The position numbers and the translations under genes are program-made. Source: Amycolatopsis acidicola (GTDB lineage Bacteria > Actinomycetota > Actinomycetes > Mycobacteriales > Pseudonocardiaceae). From it: DNA of 51,223 bases. The first letter of the stretch is position 1. Every line of letters begins with the position of its first letter. The notes beneath the pieces are model-generated. The model saw only the letters and a list, made by a program, of their open reading frames with translations. It ran no database searches and was not told where the DNA came from. The DNA lies in the NCBI RefSeq assembly GCF_007713735.2, contig NZ_VMNW02000066.1, positions 1-51,223 on the forward strand. The letters are read 5' to 3'. This document shows positions 18,225-25,898 of the stretch, piece after piece.

Positions 18225-19250
18225 ATGAGCCTTCAGACCTGGCCCCGGCTGCTGACTCAGCTCATCGACGGCGTTGACCTGTCCGAGGAGGACACCGCCT
18301 GGGCGATGGACCAGGTGATGTCCGGCGAGGCCACCCCCGCGCAGATCGGCGCGTTCGCGATCGGCCTGCGCGCCAAGGGCGAGACGCCGGCCGAGATCTC
18401 CGGGATGGCCGACTCGATGCTCGCGCACGCCCATCGCGTGCACGTCGAGGGCCGCGCGGTCGACATCGTCGGCACCGGCGGTGATCGTTCCGGTTCGGTG
18501 AACATCTCCACGATGGCCTCGATAGTCGTTGCGGGCGCGGGAGTTCCGGTCGTCAAGCACGGCAACAGGGCGGCGTCGTCGAAGGCGGGCACCGCCGACA
18601 CGCTGGAGGCGCTCGGCGTCGCGATCGACCTGCCGGCGGACCGCGTCGAAAAGTGCGTGTCGGAGCTCGGCATCGGGTTCTGCTTCGCGGCGGTGTTCCA
18701 CCCGTCGTTCCGCCACGCCGGACCGGTGCGCAGCCAGCTCGGCGTGCCGACCACGTTCAACCTGCTCGGGCCGCTCACCAACCCGGCGCAGCCGTCGGCG
18801 GGGCTGATCGGCTGCGCGTACCCGGACAAGGCGCCGGTGCTGGCCGGGGTGTTCGCCCGCCGCGGCACCTCCACGCTCGTCGTCCGCGGGGACGACGGCC
18901 TGGACGAGATCACCACCACGACCACCAGCACGGTGTGGGTGGTCCGCGACGGCGAGGTCACCGAGGAGCACCTCGACCCGGCCGCGTTCGGGATTTCCCT
19001 TGCCACGGCGGAGGATCTGCGCGGCGGGGACCCCGTGGTGAACGCCGAAGTGGTGCGGGAGCTGGTGGCGGGCAAGACCGGCCCGGTGCGGGACGCGGTG
19101 CTGCTCAACGCGGCCGGCGCGCTGGCCGCGCACGCCGGCTTCTCCGGCTCGCTCACCGACGATCTCCGGGCCGGGCTGGACAAGGCCGCGCGCTCGATCG
19201 ACTCCGGCGCCGCCGCCGATCTGCTGGCCCGCTGGGCCGCCTTCCGCTGA
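18225..19250 (+). CDS. trpD: Anthranilate phosphoribosyltransferase
   Basis: Transfers phosphoribose from PRPP to anthranilate in tryptophan synthesis; 341 aa, the normal length. Motifs are VDIVGTGGDRSGSVNISTMAS (the GTGGD PRPP loop at 83-87), KHGNRAASSKAGTADTLEALG and FHPSFRHAGPVRSQLGVPT, with the acidic RGDDGLDEIT metal site. It stands apart from other trp genes, as in mycobacteria, where trpD also adjoins ctaE. Starts at ATG 18225, only 7 bp after the receiver-like gene. Confidence 0.97.
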   Translation: MSLQTWPRLLTQLIDGVDLSEEDTAWAMDQVMSGEATPAQIGAFAIGLRAKGETPAEISGMADSMLAHAHRVHVEGRAVDIVGTGGDRSGSVNISTMASIVVAGAGVPVVKHGNRAASSKAGTADTLEALGVAIDLPADRVEKCVSELGIGFCFAAVFHPSFRHAGPVRSQLGVPTTFNLLGPLTNPAQPSAGLIGCAYPDKAPVLAGVFARRGTSTLVVRGDDGLDEITTTTTSTVWVVRDGEVTEEHLDPAAFGISLATAEDLRGGDPVVNAEVVRELVAGKTGPVRDAVLLNAAGALAAHAGFSGSLTDDLRAGLDKAARSIDSGAAADLLARWAAFR

Positions 19251-19260
19251 GCCGTATCAC

Positions 19261-19298
19261 GAAGAAGGCCCCCGCCGATCCCGGCGGGGGCCTTCTTC
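19261..19298. terminator. Bidirectional terminator between trpD and ctaF
   Basis: Perfect 16-bp inverted repeat (19261-19276 with 19283-19298) with a 6-nt loop; the outer arm GAAGAAGG recurs in the terminator at 22814-22852. It lies 10 bp past trpD and 13 bp past the ctaF stop. Confidence 0.92.
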
Positions 19299-19311
19299 CG
19301 TTGCTGTCAGG

Positions 19312-19731
19312 TCATTCGTGGTCGGGGCCGGTGTGGTACTCGAACACCAGGCCACCGACGGCGACGAGGATCAGCACGCCACCGACCACGATCATCCAGA
19401 CGTGGAAGAACGCCAGCGACAGGCCGGTGAACGCGGCCGCGCCTGCCAGCCCGATCGGCCAGTAGCTGCCCGGGCTGAAGAAGCCGAGCTCGCCGGCGCC
19501 GTCGCTGATCTCGGCGTCCTCGCGGTCCTCCGGGCGGGCGTCGATGCGGCGCGAGATGAACCGCATGTAGCTGCCCGCGATGAGCGCCAGGCCCCCGGTC
19601 AGGATCAGCGCGACCAGGCCGACCGGCTCGACGCCGAACCCGCTCCAGTAGTACGTGGTCACGCCGTAGACGATGGCGATGAAGAAGGCAAACACCGTGA
19701 CGATGTCGAAAATCCGGGCTTCGACCTTCAT
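19312..19731 (-). CDS. ctaF: Cytochrome c oxidase subunit IV (actinobacterial)
   Basis: Small membrane subunit of 139 aa of aa3-type oxidase, specific to Actinobacteria. Four hydrophobic segments are seen, in pairs (IFDIVTVFAFFIAIVYGVTTYYW with VGLVALILTGGLALIAGSYM, and SYWPIGLAGAAAFTGLSLAFF with WMIVVGGVLILVAVGGLVFEY), joined by an acidic loop DARPEDREDAEISDGAGELGF that is typical of the family. The ATG at 19731 follows AGGAGTGAGG. It is 37 bp downstream of ctaC, forming a ctaC-ctaF operon. Confidence 0.93.
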   Translation of the reverse strand: MKVEARIFDIVTVFAFFIAIVYGVTTYYWSGFGVEPVGLVALILTGGLALIAGSYMRFISRRIDARPEDREDAEISDGAGELGFFSPGSYWPIGLAGAAAFTGLSLAFFHVWMIVVGGVLILVAVGGLVFEYHTGPDHE

Positions 19732-19768
19732 GAAGCTGTCCTCACTCCTGTGTTCCCAGAGCCCTGCG

Positions 19769-20665
19769 TCAGCGCGCGGTGCGGTCGGTGTTGAACGGCT
19801 GCGTGGTGACCGCGTGCGGGGTGCACAGCTCACCGCAGTTCATCGCGCTCAGCGCCTCGGACGCCGTGTTCGGCACCCCGGTGGCCGGGTTGACCTGCGT
19901 CCGCAACTGAATGTACTGCGTGTACAGGTTGTCCGGCAGGGCACGGACCTCGAAGTTCATCGCCGAGTGGTAGGTGCCGCACAGCTCCGCGCAGCGGCCG
20001 ACGAACGAACCGGACTTGTCGATCGTGTTCTGGAAGGACGAGTCCTGGTTGTTCTTCTCCGGGTACGGGAAGACGTCGCGCTTGAAGTGGAACTCCGGCA
20101 CCCAGAAGGAGTGGATGACGTCGGTCGAGCGCAGGTTGTACTGGATGGTCTTGCCGACCGGCACCACCAGCAGCGGGATCTCCGTCGAGCTGCCGACCGT
20201 GCGGATCATCTGGCCCGTCGCGTCCTTGGCCTCGTCCGGGTAGTCGAACTCCCAGTTCCACTGGAACGCGGTGACGTTGATCGTGACGTCCGGGTCGTCG
20301 ACCTTGTCGAGCACCTGGTTCTCGGTGGTCGCGGTGAAGAAGAACAGCACGCAGACCATGACCAGCGGCACGATGACGCAGAACAGCTCGAGCGGCACGT
20401 TGTACTGGAACTGGCGGGGCAGCTCGGTCGGGTCCGCGTTCTTCTTCTTGCGGTGGAACGCCGAAGCCCAGAAGATGAGCCCCCACACGATGACGCCGAC
20501 GACGAGCGCGGCGATCACGGACCAGGTCCAGAGCCAGCGCATCTTGTCTGCCTGCTCGGTGACACCGACCGGCCAGCCGAAGCGCAGCACCTCGTCTCCG
20601 GAACACCCGGTCGCGAACAGGGCGACCAGCCCGGCCAGCGCGGCGACCTTACCGACCCTCTTCAA
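19769..20665 (-). CDS. ctaC: Cytochrome c oxidase subunit II
   Basis: CuA-bearing subunit of 298 aa. It starts with a lipoprotein signal (lipobox LFATGCSG), then two helices (WTWSVIAALVVGVIVWGLIFW and LFCVIVPLVMVCVLFFF) and a cupredoxin domain. CuA ligands are His185, Cys225, Cys229, His233 and Met236 (GRCAELCGTYHSAMNF). Start is TTG at 20665, backed by GAGGAGG 7 nt upstream, and the signal peptide begins there. An odd C-terminal tail carries a second Cys-x3-Cys-x2-His (Cys277, Cys281, His284 in NCGELCTPH). ctaD is not in this window. Confidence 0.95.
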   Translation of the reverse strand: MKRVGKVAALAGLVALFATGCSGDEVLRFGWPVGVTEQADKMRWLWTWSVIAALVVGVIVWGLIFWASAFHRKKKNADPTELPRQFQYNVPLELFCVIVPLVMVCVLFFFTATTENQVLDKVDDPDVTINVTAFQWNWEFDYPDEAKDATGQMIRTVGSSTEIPLLVVPVGKTIQYNLRSTDVIHSFWVPEFHFKRDVFPYPEKNNQDSSFQNTIDKSGSFVGRCAELCGTYHSAMNFEVRALPDNLYTQYIQLRTQVNPATGVPNTASEALSAMNCGELCTPHAVTTQPFNTDRTAR

Positions 20666-20711
20666 CCCCGGCCTCCTCGAATTCTGGCGTGACAGCGGGA
20701 GTCTAAGCGAG

Positions 20712-20759
20712 CCACGCGGAGCGTGTCGGTTGAGGGTGGTGGTGGGCCGGCGGGAGGGG
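20712..20759 (+). repeat. Dispersed intergenic repeat, copy C
   Basis: Third copy, in the ctaC-asnB intergenic space. It has GCGGAGCGTGTC as in copy A and GTTGAGGGTGGTGG as in copy B, and ends CGGGAGGGG. It lies between two divergent promoters. Confidence 0.6.
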
Positions 20760-20869
20760 CCGGCTGAGTTCCGTGTTCCCCGCTGAGCAAGGGGTAACCG
20801 TTCGTGGCAAGTCCACCCGGCATACTGACCCTCGATATCCGGTCACGACCTAGAGGTGTGTGAGTACAC

Positions 20870-22804
20870 GTGTGCGGCCTGCTCGGACTGGTCTGTCCCA
20901 CTGAGAACGAGGCGGCGAAGGCCCGCGACGCCGTCGGCTCCGCGCTGCGCTGCCAGCGCCACCGCGGCCCCGACGAGACCGACACCTGGGCCGATGCCGA
21001 AATCGTCTACGGGTTCAACCGGCTCGCCTTCATCGACGTCGAGCACGCGCACCAGCCGCTGGTCTGGGGCCCGCCGGAGTCGCCTGCCCGGTACACGCTG
21101 AACTTCAACGGCGAGATCTACAACTACCGCGAACTGCGCGAGCAGCTCGTCGAAGAACACGATGCGAAGTTCGCCACAGAGGGCGACGGCGAGGCGATCG
21201 CGGCCGCTTTCCACTACTGGGGACCGGAAGCGGTGTCCCGGTTGCGCGGAATGTTCGCCTTCCTGTTGTGGGACGCGGACGAAAAGGTGCTCCGCGGCGC
21301 GCGGGACCCGTTCGGCATCAAGCCGCTGTTCTACTCCGCGGGCCCGCACGGAGTGGCGTTCTCCAGCGAGAAGAAGAGCCTGCTGGAGCTGACCGGGACG
21401 CTCGGGCTGGAGTCCGAACTGGACACCACCGCGCTGCAGCACTACCTGACGCTGCAGTACGTGCCCGAGCCGGAGTCCTTGCACTCGGGCGTGCGCCGCA
21501 TCGAATCGGGCACGCAGTTCACCGTCTCCCCCGGCGGCGAGCCGAAGATCGAGCGGTACTTCTTCCCGCGCTTCAACGCCCAGCCGGTGCACACCGACGC
21601 CGAGGCGAAGGCGCTGCACGAGCGGATCGCCGACGTGATGCGCGATTCGGTGGGCAAGCACATGATCGCCGACCCGGACATCACGGTCGGCGCGTTCCTC
21701 TCCGGCGGCATCGACTCCACCGCGATCGCCGCGCTGGCCAAGGAGCACAACCCGAACCTCATCGCGTTCACCACCGGGTTCGAGCGCGAGGGCTACTCCG
21801 AGGTGGACGTCGCGGCCGAGTCGGCGGCGGCGATCGGCGTCAAGCACGTGATCCGCACGGTGTCCGCGGACGAGATGATGGACGCGCTCCCGCTGATCGT
21901 CTGGTACCTCGACGATCCGGTGGCCGACCCGGCGCTGGTGCCGCTGTGGTTCATCGCACGCGAGGCCCGCAAGCACGTGAAGGCCGTGCTGTCCGGCGAA
22001 GGCTCGGACGAGCTGTTCGGCGGCTACACGATCTACAACGAGCCGATTTCGCTGGCGCCGTTCGAAAAGGTGCCCGGCGGCGTGCGCAAACTGATCGGCA
22101 AGGTCTCCGAGCGGATCCCGGAGGGCACCCGCGGCAAGGACCTCCTCCGGCGCGGCGCGCTGTCGCTGGAAGAGCGCTACTACGGCAACGCGCGGATCTT
22201 CCGCGACGACCAGCTGCGCGGCGTGCTGCGCACCTTCCAGGAGGGCGTCGGGCACAAGGACGTCACGGCCGAGCACTACCGGACATCGGCGGGCTGGGAC
22301 CCGGTCGCCCGGATGCAGCACGTGGACCTGTTCACGTGGCTGCGCGGGGACATCCTGGTCAAGGCGGACAAGATGACCATGGCGAACTCGCTGGAGCTGC
22401 GGGTGCCGTTCCTGGACGCCGAGGTGTTCAAGGTCGCGGCCGGGATCCCGCTGGACCAGAAGGTGACCAAGGAGACCACGAAGTACGCGCTGCGCCGCGC
22501 GCTCGACGGGATCGTGCCCGCGCACGTGCTGAACCGGCGCAAGCTCGGCTTCCCGGTGCCGATCCGGCTCTGGCTGCGCGACGAGATGTACGACTGGGCG
22601 CGCGGGATCATCAACGACTCGCGCACCGAGCAGCTGATCGACAAGACGGCCGTGCTGCGGCTGCTGGACGAGCACAAGGCGGGCTCGCTCGACCACAGCC
22701 GCCGGATCTGGGCGCTGCTGGTGTTCATGCTGTGGCACGGGATCTTCATCGAGAACCGGATCAAGCCGGAGATCCCCGAGCCGGTCTACCCGGTGCGGAT
22801 CTGA
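20870..22804 (+). CDS. asnB: Glutamine-hydrolysing asparagine synthetase
   Basis: Two-domain enzyme of 644 aa. Residues 2-200 are a class II glutaminase with the N-terminal nucleophile Cys2 exposed after the GTG-encoded Met (MCGLLGLV), RHRGPD, NFNGEIYNYRELR and the acidic EGDGEAIAAAF. The C-terminal ATP-pyrophosphatase half has the P-loop FLSGGIDSTAIAAL and EGSDELFGGY. It amidates aspartate, or, as in mycobacterial and corynebacterial AsnB/LtsA, a wall peptide; which of these is not decided by sequence. The GTG at 20870 must be the start because Cys follows it. A gene in this position adjoins ctaC in mycobacteria too. Confidence 0.95.
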   Translation: MCGLLGLVCPTENEAAKARDAVGSALRCQRHRGPDETDTWADAEIVYGFNRLAFIDVEHAHQPLVWGPPESPARYTLNFNGEIYNYRELREQLVEEHDAKFATEGDGEAIAAAFHYWGPEAVSRLRGMFAFLLWDADEKVLRGARDPFGIKPLFYSAGPHGVAFSSEKKSLLELTGTLGLESELDTTALQHYLTLQYVPEPESLHSGVRRIESGTQFTVSPGGEPKIERYFFPRFNAQPVHTDAEAKALHERIADVMRDSVGKHMIADPDITVGAFLSGGIDSTAIAALAKEHNPNLIAFTTGFEREGYSEVDVAAESAAAIGVKHVIRTVSADEMMDALPLIVWYLDDPVADPALVPLWFIAREARKHVKAVLSGEGSDELFGGYTIYNEPISLAPFEKVPGGVRKLIGKVSERIPEGTRGKDLLRRGALSLEERYYGNARIFRDDQLRGVLRTFQEGVGHKDVTAEHYRTSAGWDPVARMQHVDLFTWLRGDILVKADKMTMANSLELRVPFLDAEVFKVAAGIPLDQKVTKETTKYALRRALDGIVPAHVLNRRKLGFPVPIRLWLRDEMYDWARGIINDSRTEQLIDKTAVLRLLDEHKAGSLDHSRRIWALLVFMLWHGIFIENRIKPEIPEPVYPVRI

Positions 22805-22813
22805 CGCGGACGT

Positions 22814-22852
22814 GAAGAAGGCCCCCTGCCGAGGCTGCAGGGGGCCTTCTTC
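22814..22852. terminator. Bidirectional terminator between asnB and adoK
   Basis: 16-bp perfect arms (22814-22829 with 22837-22852) with a 7-nt loop, same GAAGAAGGCCCCC design as the trpD/ctaF terminator. Confidence 0.92.
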
Positions 22853-22860
22853 GTCGCCGC

Positions 22861-23847
22861 TCAGGCGCCGAGCACCGCGCCGATCTCCACGGCGGCGTCG
22901 TTGCCGTAGGCGTCCGCGATGCGCTTGAGCCCTTCCTTGCGGTCCAGGGTCCACTCCTGGGTGCCGATGGTTTCCAGCACCAGCACGGCGATCAGCGAAC
23001 CGAGCTGGGCGGCCCGCTCCAGCGAGAGCCCGCCGTCGAGCCCCGCGAGGAACCCGGCGCGGAACCCGTCGCCGACGCCGGTCGGGTCGGCCTTGGTGGT
23101 CTCCGGGATGGCGCTCACCTTGATGGCGCCGTCCGGGCCGATGATCTCCACCCCGTCGGCGCCGAGCGTGGTGACCCGGATGCCGACGTGCTGGAGCACC
23201 TCCTCCTCGGACCAGCCGGTCTTCTGGCGTAGCAGCTCCCACTCGTAGTCGTTGGTGAACAGGTACTTCGCGCCGGTGACGAAGGCGCGGGCCTGCTCGC
23301 CGTCCATCCGGGCCAGCTGCTGGGACGGGTCGACGCCGAAGGTGTAGCCGCGTTCCCGGCATTCCTCGGCGTGCCGCAGCATACCGTCGGGGTCGTCCGG
23401 GCTGATCAGCACGAGCCCGAGCCCGCCCGCGCGCTCGGCGACCGGGCGGAGTTCGATGTTGCGCGCCTCGGCCATCGCGCCGGCGTAGAAGGTGGCTATC
23501 TGGCAAAGGTCTTCGTCGGTGGTGCAGACGAACCGGGCGGTGTGCGCGACCTCGGAGACCAGCACGCCCGAGGTGTCCACCCCGTGCCGTTCGAGCCAGG
23601 ACCGGTAGTCGGCGAAATCGGCGCCCACCGCGCCGACGAGGATCGGGTTGACGCCGAGCACCCCGAGCCCGAAAGCCACGTTCGCGCCGATGCCGCCACG
23701 CCGGACGACCAGGTCGTCGGCCAGGAAACTGAGGGAGACGCGGTGCAGTTGCTCCGCGATGAGCTGTTCGGCGAATCTGCCTGGGAAGTGCATCAGGTGG
23801 TCTGTCGCGATACTTCCGGACACTGCGATTCGGGCGTTGGCTGTCAC
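22861..23847 (-). CDS. adoK: PfkB-family adenosine kinase
   Basis: Ribokinase-like kinase of 328 aa. The sequence follows the mycobacterial adenosine kinase Rv2202c closely by eye: SGSIATDHLMHFPGRFAEQL at the start, RRGGIGANVAFGLGVLG, FVCTTDEDLCQIATFYAGAM, DPSQQLARMDGEQ, YLFTNDYEWELL and the catalytic TGVGDGFRAGFLAG with its Asp, then VLVLETIGTQEW. It would phosphorylate adenosine to AMP in purine salvage. GTG start at 23847 with GGGAGA upstream. Other PfkB sugar kinases share parts of these motifs, so specificity rests on overall likeness. Confidence 0.85.
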   Translation of the reverse strand: MTANARIAVSGSIATDHLMHFPGRFAEQLIAEQLHRVSLSFLADDLVVRRGGIGANVAFGLGVLGVNPILVGAVGADFADYRSWLERHGVDTSGVLVSEVAHTARFVCTTDEDLCQIATFYAGAMAEARNIELRPVAERAGGLGLVLISPDDPDGMLRHAEECRERGYTFGVDPSQQLARMDGEQARAFVTGAKYLFTNDYEWELLRQKTGWSEEEVLQHVGIRVTTLGADGVEIIGPDGAIKVSAIPETTKADPTGVGDGFRAGFLAGLDGGLSLERAAQLGSLIAVLVLETIGTQEWTLDRKEGLKRIADAYGNDAAVEIGAVLGA

Positions 23848-23954
23848 CAGTTCTCCCTGTCGTGTCGCCCATCAGAGGTAATTGACTGCCGAGGAACGAC
23901 ACTACCGTCTGGTAAGGGTGTCGCGCCCCGGTCGCGGCGGCTTAGCGTCGCGGG

Positions 23955-24128
23955 GTGGAAACCACGACAGAGCCGGAAAACCTGGCCGAGCTGATCAGTG
24001 ACTGCGCCGACATCCCGGCCGACCTGCGGGTTCGCCGCGACGTGGCGCCGCGGCCGCCCGCCCCGCGGCAGTGGACGGTGGACGAGACCTGCCATTCCCA
24101 GGTGGCCGGCCTGGAGGACTACGCCTGA
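23955..24128 (+). CDS. Small hypothetical protein, 57 aa
   Basis: Open frame of 57 codons starting GTG at 23955 (VETTTEPENLAELISD...) and ending TGA at 24126-24128 within the tandem repeat before the HesB terminator. The composition is protein-like (acidic N-half, then RRDVAPRPPAPRQWTVDETC). No family was recognised and no good ribosome-binding site is seen (GTCGCGGG upstream), but a leaderless start is possible. It is divergent from adoK, 107 bp apart. Confidence 0.45.
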   Translation: METTTEPENLAELISDCADIPADLRVRRDVAPRPPAPRQWTVDETCHSQVAGLEDYA

Positions 24129-24161
24129 GAGCACATAGAAAGCCTGAGAGCACATAGAAAG
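24124..24161 (+). repeat. Tandem duplication of a 19-bp terminator arm
   Basis: Two identical 19-bp units (24124-24142 and 24143-24161, each CCTGAGAGCACATAGAAAG). The second unit is the left arm of the hairpin at 24150-24200, and the first holds the TGA of the 57-aa frame. Both can pair with the single right arm. Confidence 0.9.
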
Positions 24162-24200
24162 AGGGGGCACCGTCTGACGGCGCCCCCTCTTTCTATGTGC
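24150..24200. terminator. Long bidirectional terminator with 19-bp arms
   Basis: Perfect 19-bp inverted repeat (24150-24168 with 24182-24200; arms GCACATAGAAAGAGGGGGC). It lies 6 bp past the HesB stop (minus strand) and past the 57-aa frame (plus strand). Confidence 0.93.
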
Positions 24201-24206
24201 CTTGTG

Positions 24207-24572
24207 TCAGTGGAAGGAATCTCCACAGGCGCAGGAACCGGTGGCGTTCGGGTTGTCGATCGTGAAGCCCTGCTTCTCGATCGAGTCCACGAAGTCGATC
24301 ACCGCGTCCTGCACGTACGGCGAGCTCATCCTGTCGACGGCCACACGCAGCCCGTCGAAGTCGCGGAACAGGTCGCCGTCGAGCTCGCGCTCGTCGAAGA
24401 ACAGCTGGTAGCGCAGGCCGGCGCAGCCACCGGGCTGAACGGCGATGCGCAGGTGCATGTCGTCGCGGCCCTCCTGCTCCAGCAGGGCCTTGGCCTTCGC
24501 GGCTGCCGCGTCGGTCAAGGTCACGCCGTGAGTGGCCTCGGTCTGCGGGGCGCCGGTCTCAGCGGTCGTCAT
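24207..24572 (-). CDS. erpA: HesB/IscA/ErpA-type iron-sulfur cluster assembly protein
   Basis: A-type Fe-S carrier of 121 aa, which delivers clusters to apo-enzymes. The three conserved cysteines are present: Cys50 in PGGCAGLRYQ and Cys114/Cys116 in GSCACGDSF. FDERELDGD and VIDFVDSIEKQGFTIDNPNA complete the family pattern. ATG at 24572 preceded by GAGGGAGA. The position after adoK matches Rv2204c in M. tuberculosis. The paralogue names ErpA and IscA cannot be separated from sequence alone. Likely recipients in this window are LipA, QcrA and others. Confidence 0.93.
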   Translation of the reverse strand: MTTAETGAPQTEATHGVTLTDAAAAKAKALLEQEGRDDMHLRIAVQPGGCAGLRYQLFFDERELDGDLFRDFDGLRVAVDRMSSPYVQDAVIDFVDSIEKQGFTIDNPNATGSCACGDSFH

Positions 24573-24709
24573 GGCTCTCCCTCAGGTGTTGCTGTGGCGA
24601 ATACGGATGCCTCCTGCAACCAGGTCAACACCGCGGTCATCCGTTCTGTTCCCAGCCCTCATGGTCGCACATGTCACGACCGGGCGAACACCAGCGCGAA
24701 GGTCTGGAA

Positions 24710-24715
24710 TATCCT
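24710..24715 (+). promoter_or_regulatory. -10 element of a leaderless DUF3043 mRNA
   Basis: TATCCT six nucleotides before the GTG start at 24722. The same TATCCTGG string precedes ilvE on the other strand. No clear -35 was seen. Confidence 0.55.
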
Positions 24716-24721
24716 GGACGG

Positions 24722-25378
24722 GTGAGGTTCCTGCGCCGAAACGGCACTGCCACCGAAGACACCCCGGACGCCGAGGCCGCCGAGGGCGCCGAAAGCGTCG
24801 AATCTCACAATCGCGGGTACACCCCGGGCAAGGGCCGGGCCACCCCGAGCCGGCGCGAGGCCGAGGGCAAACGCCGCGGCCCGATCGCGCCGCCCCCGCG
24901 CACCACGCGTGAGGCGATGAAGCGCAACAAGGAACTGCGCAAGTCGAACCCGCAGAGCAAGGAAGAGGCGCGGGCGAAGCGGCAGGAACGCCAGGCGCGG
25001 ATGGCCGCGGGTGACGAGCGCTACCTGCTGCCGCGGGACAAGGGCCCGGTCAAGGCGTACGTGCGCGACCTGGTCGACTCGCGGCGCAACCTGCTGGGGC
25101 TGTTCATGCCGCTGGCCGTGTTGGTGTTCATCGCGCTGCTCGTGCCGTACCCGGCGATCCAGCAGTACGCCACCCTGCTGTGCACGCTGCTTTTGCTCGG
25201 GATGGTGGTCGAGGGCTTCATGTCCGGGCGCCGCATCGCGAAGCTCGCGCGGGAGAAGTTCCCGAAGGAGACGATCAACGGCCGGTCCATCGGCTGGTAC
25301 GCGTTCGTGCGGGCTAGCCAGGTGCGGAAGCTCCGGATGCCCAAACCCCGCGTGAAGCCCGGCGACGCCGTCAACTGA
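24722..25378 (+). CDS. DUF3043 membrane protein
   Basis: Protein of 218 aa. The first 110 residues are charged and disordered (GKRRGPIAPPPRTTREAMKR, then NKELRKSNPQSKEEARAKR), followed by GDERYLLPRDKGPVKAYVRDLVDSRRNLLG, the diagnostic DUF3043 block. Two membrane helices follow (LFMPLAVLVFIALLVPY and YATLLCTLLLLGMVVEGF), then a basic cytoplasmic tail. Actinobacteria-specific, function unknown; the homologue Rv2206 is in the same place. The GTG at 24722 is chosen because a -10 lies 6 nt upstream; the ATG 17 codons earlier lies before that element. Confidence 0.9.
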   Translation: MRFLRRNGTATEDTPDAEAAEGAESVESHNRGYTPGKGRATPSRREAEGKRRGPIAPPPRTTREAMKRNKELRKSNPQSKEEARAKRQERQARMAAGDERYLLPRDKGPVKAYVRDLVDSRRNLLGLFMPLAVLVFIALLVPYPAIQQYATLLCTLLLLGMVVEGFMSGRRIAKLAREKFPKETINGRSIGWYAFVRASQVRKLRMPKPRVKPGDAVN

Positions 25379-25863
25379 GTGATCAGCCGCGAGCGACTGC
25401 GCACCACTTTCGACGAGGACGCGGAGGCCTACGACCGCGCCCGTCCTGGCTATCCGGCCGCGCTGTTCGGCGATCTGGAGCCCCTGCTCGGGCGGCGGGT
25501 GCTCGAAATCGGCTGCGGCACGGGCCAGCTGACTGTGCCACTGGCGCGGGCGGGCCACACGATCACGGCGGTGGATCTCGGCGCCGGGATGGCGGCTGTC
25601 GCGCGGCGCAAGCTCGCCGGATTCCCCGGGGTCGAGGTCGCACATGACGCGCTACTCCAGCCCCCTCCGAACTCCTTGCCACGAAAGCGAATTCGTGGCC
25701 TCCGACTATTTCGGGGTTCGTCCGTTTCGCACGGCATGTGTGCCACTGGGCGCTCCCGGCCGACGCGCGGGCCGGGCTGTTCCGCTGCCTCACCGAGCTG
25801 ATCGGCGGCGGCCGGGTCCGGAAGCGCTATCTCACGCAGCTCGCCTGGAGCAGCTCCAGGTAG
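25379..25863 (+). pseudogene. Broken SAM-dependent methyltransferase
   Basis: The GTG at 25379 follows the DUF3043 stop directly. The N-terminal 90 residues are a good class I methyltransferase start: FDEDAEAYDRARPGYP, motif I VLEIGCGTGQLTVPLARAG, and motif II TAVDLGAGMAAVAR. Homology then stops near 25660. After about 60-90 bp of unrelated sequence, a different frame (from about 25714 to TAG at 25861-25863) reads GFVRFARHVCHWALPADARA and ELIGGGRVRKRYLTQLAWS, which resembles the C-terminal end of the same family. The central core, roughly 130 residues, is missing and the frames differ, so this is a deletion remnant. A 8-bp hairpin lies in the filler. Confidence 0.75.
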
Positions 25864-25898
25864 TTAGCTATGCGAAAGGTCTGGGCTAGGCTGGCGGC

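Noticed and set aside
20843..23902. A 1019-codon minus-strand frame across asnB and adoK
   Set aside because: It lies antisense to asnB and in another frame over adoK; the translation is R/V/H-rich low-complexity text.
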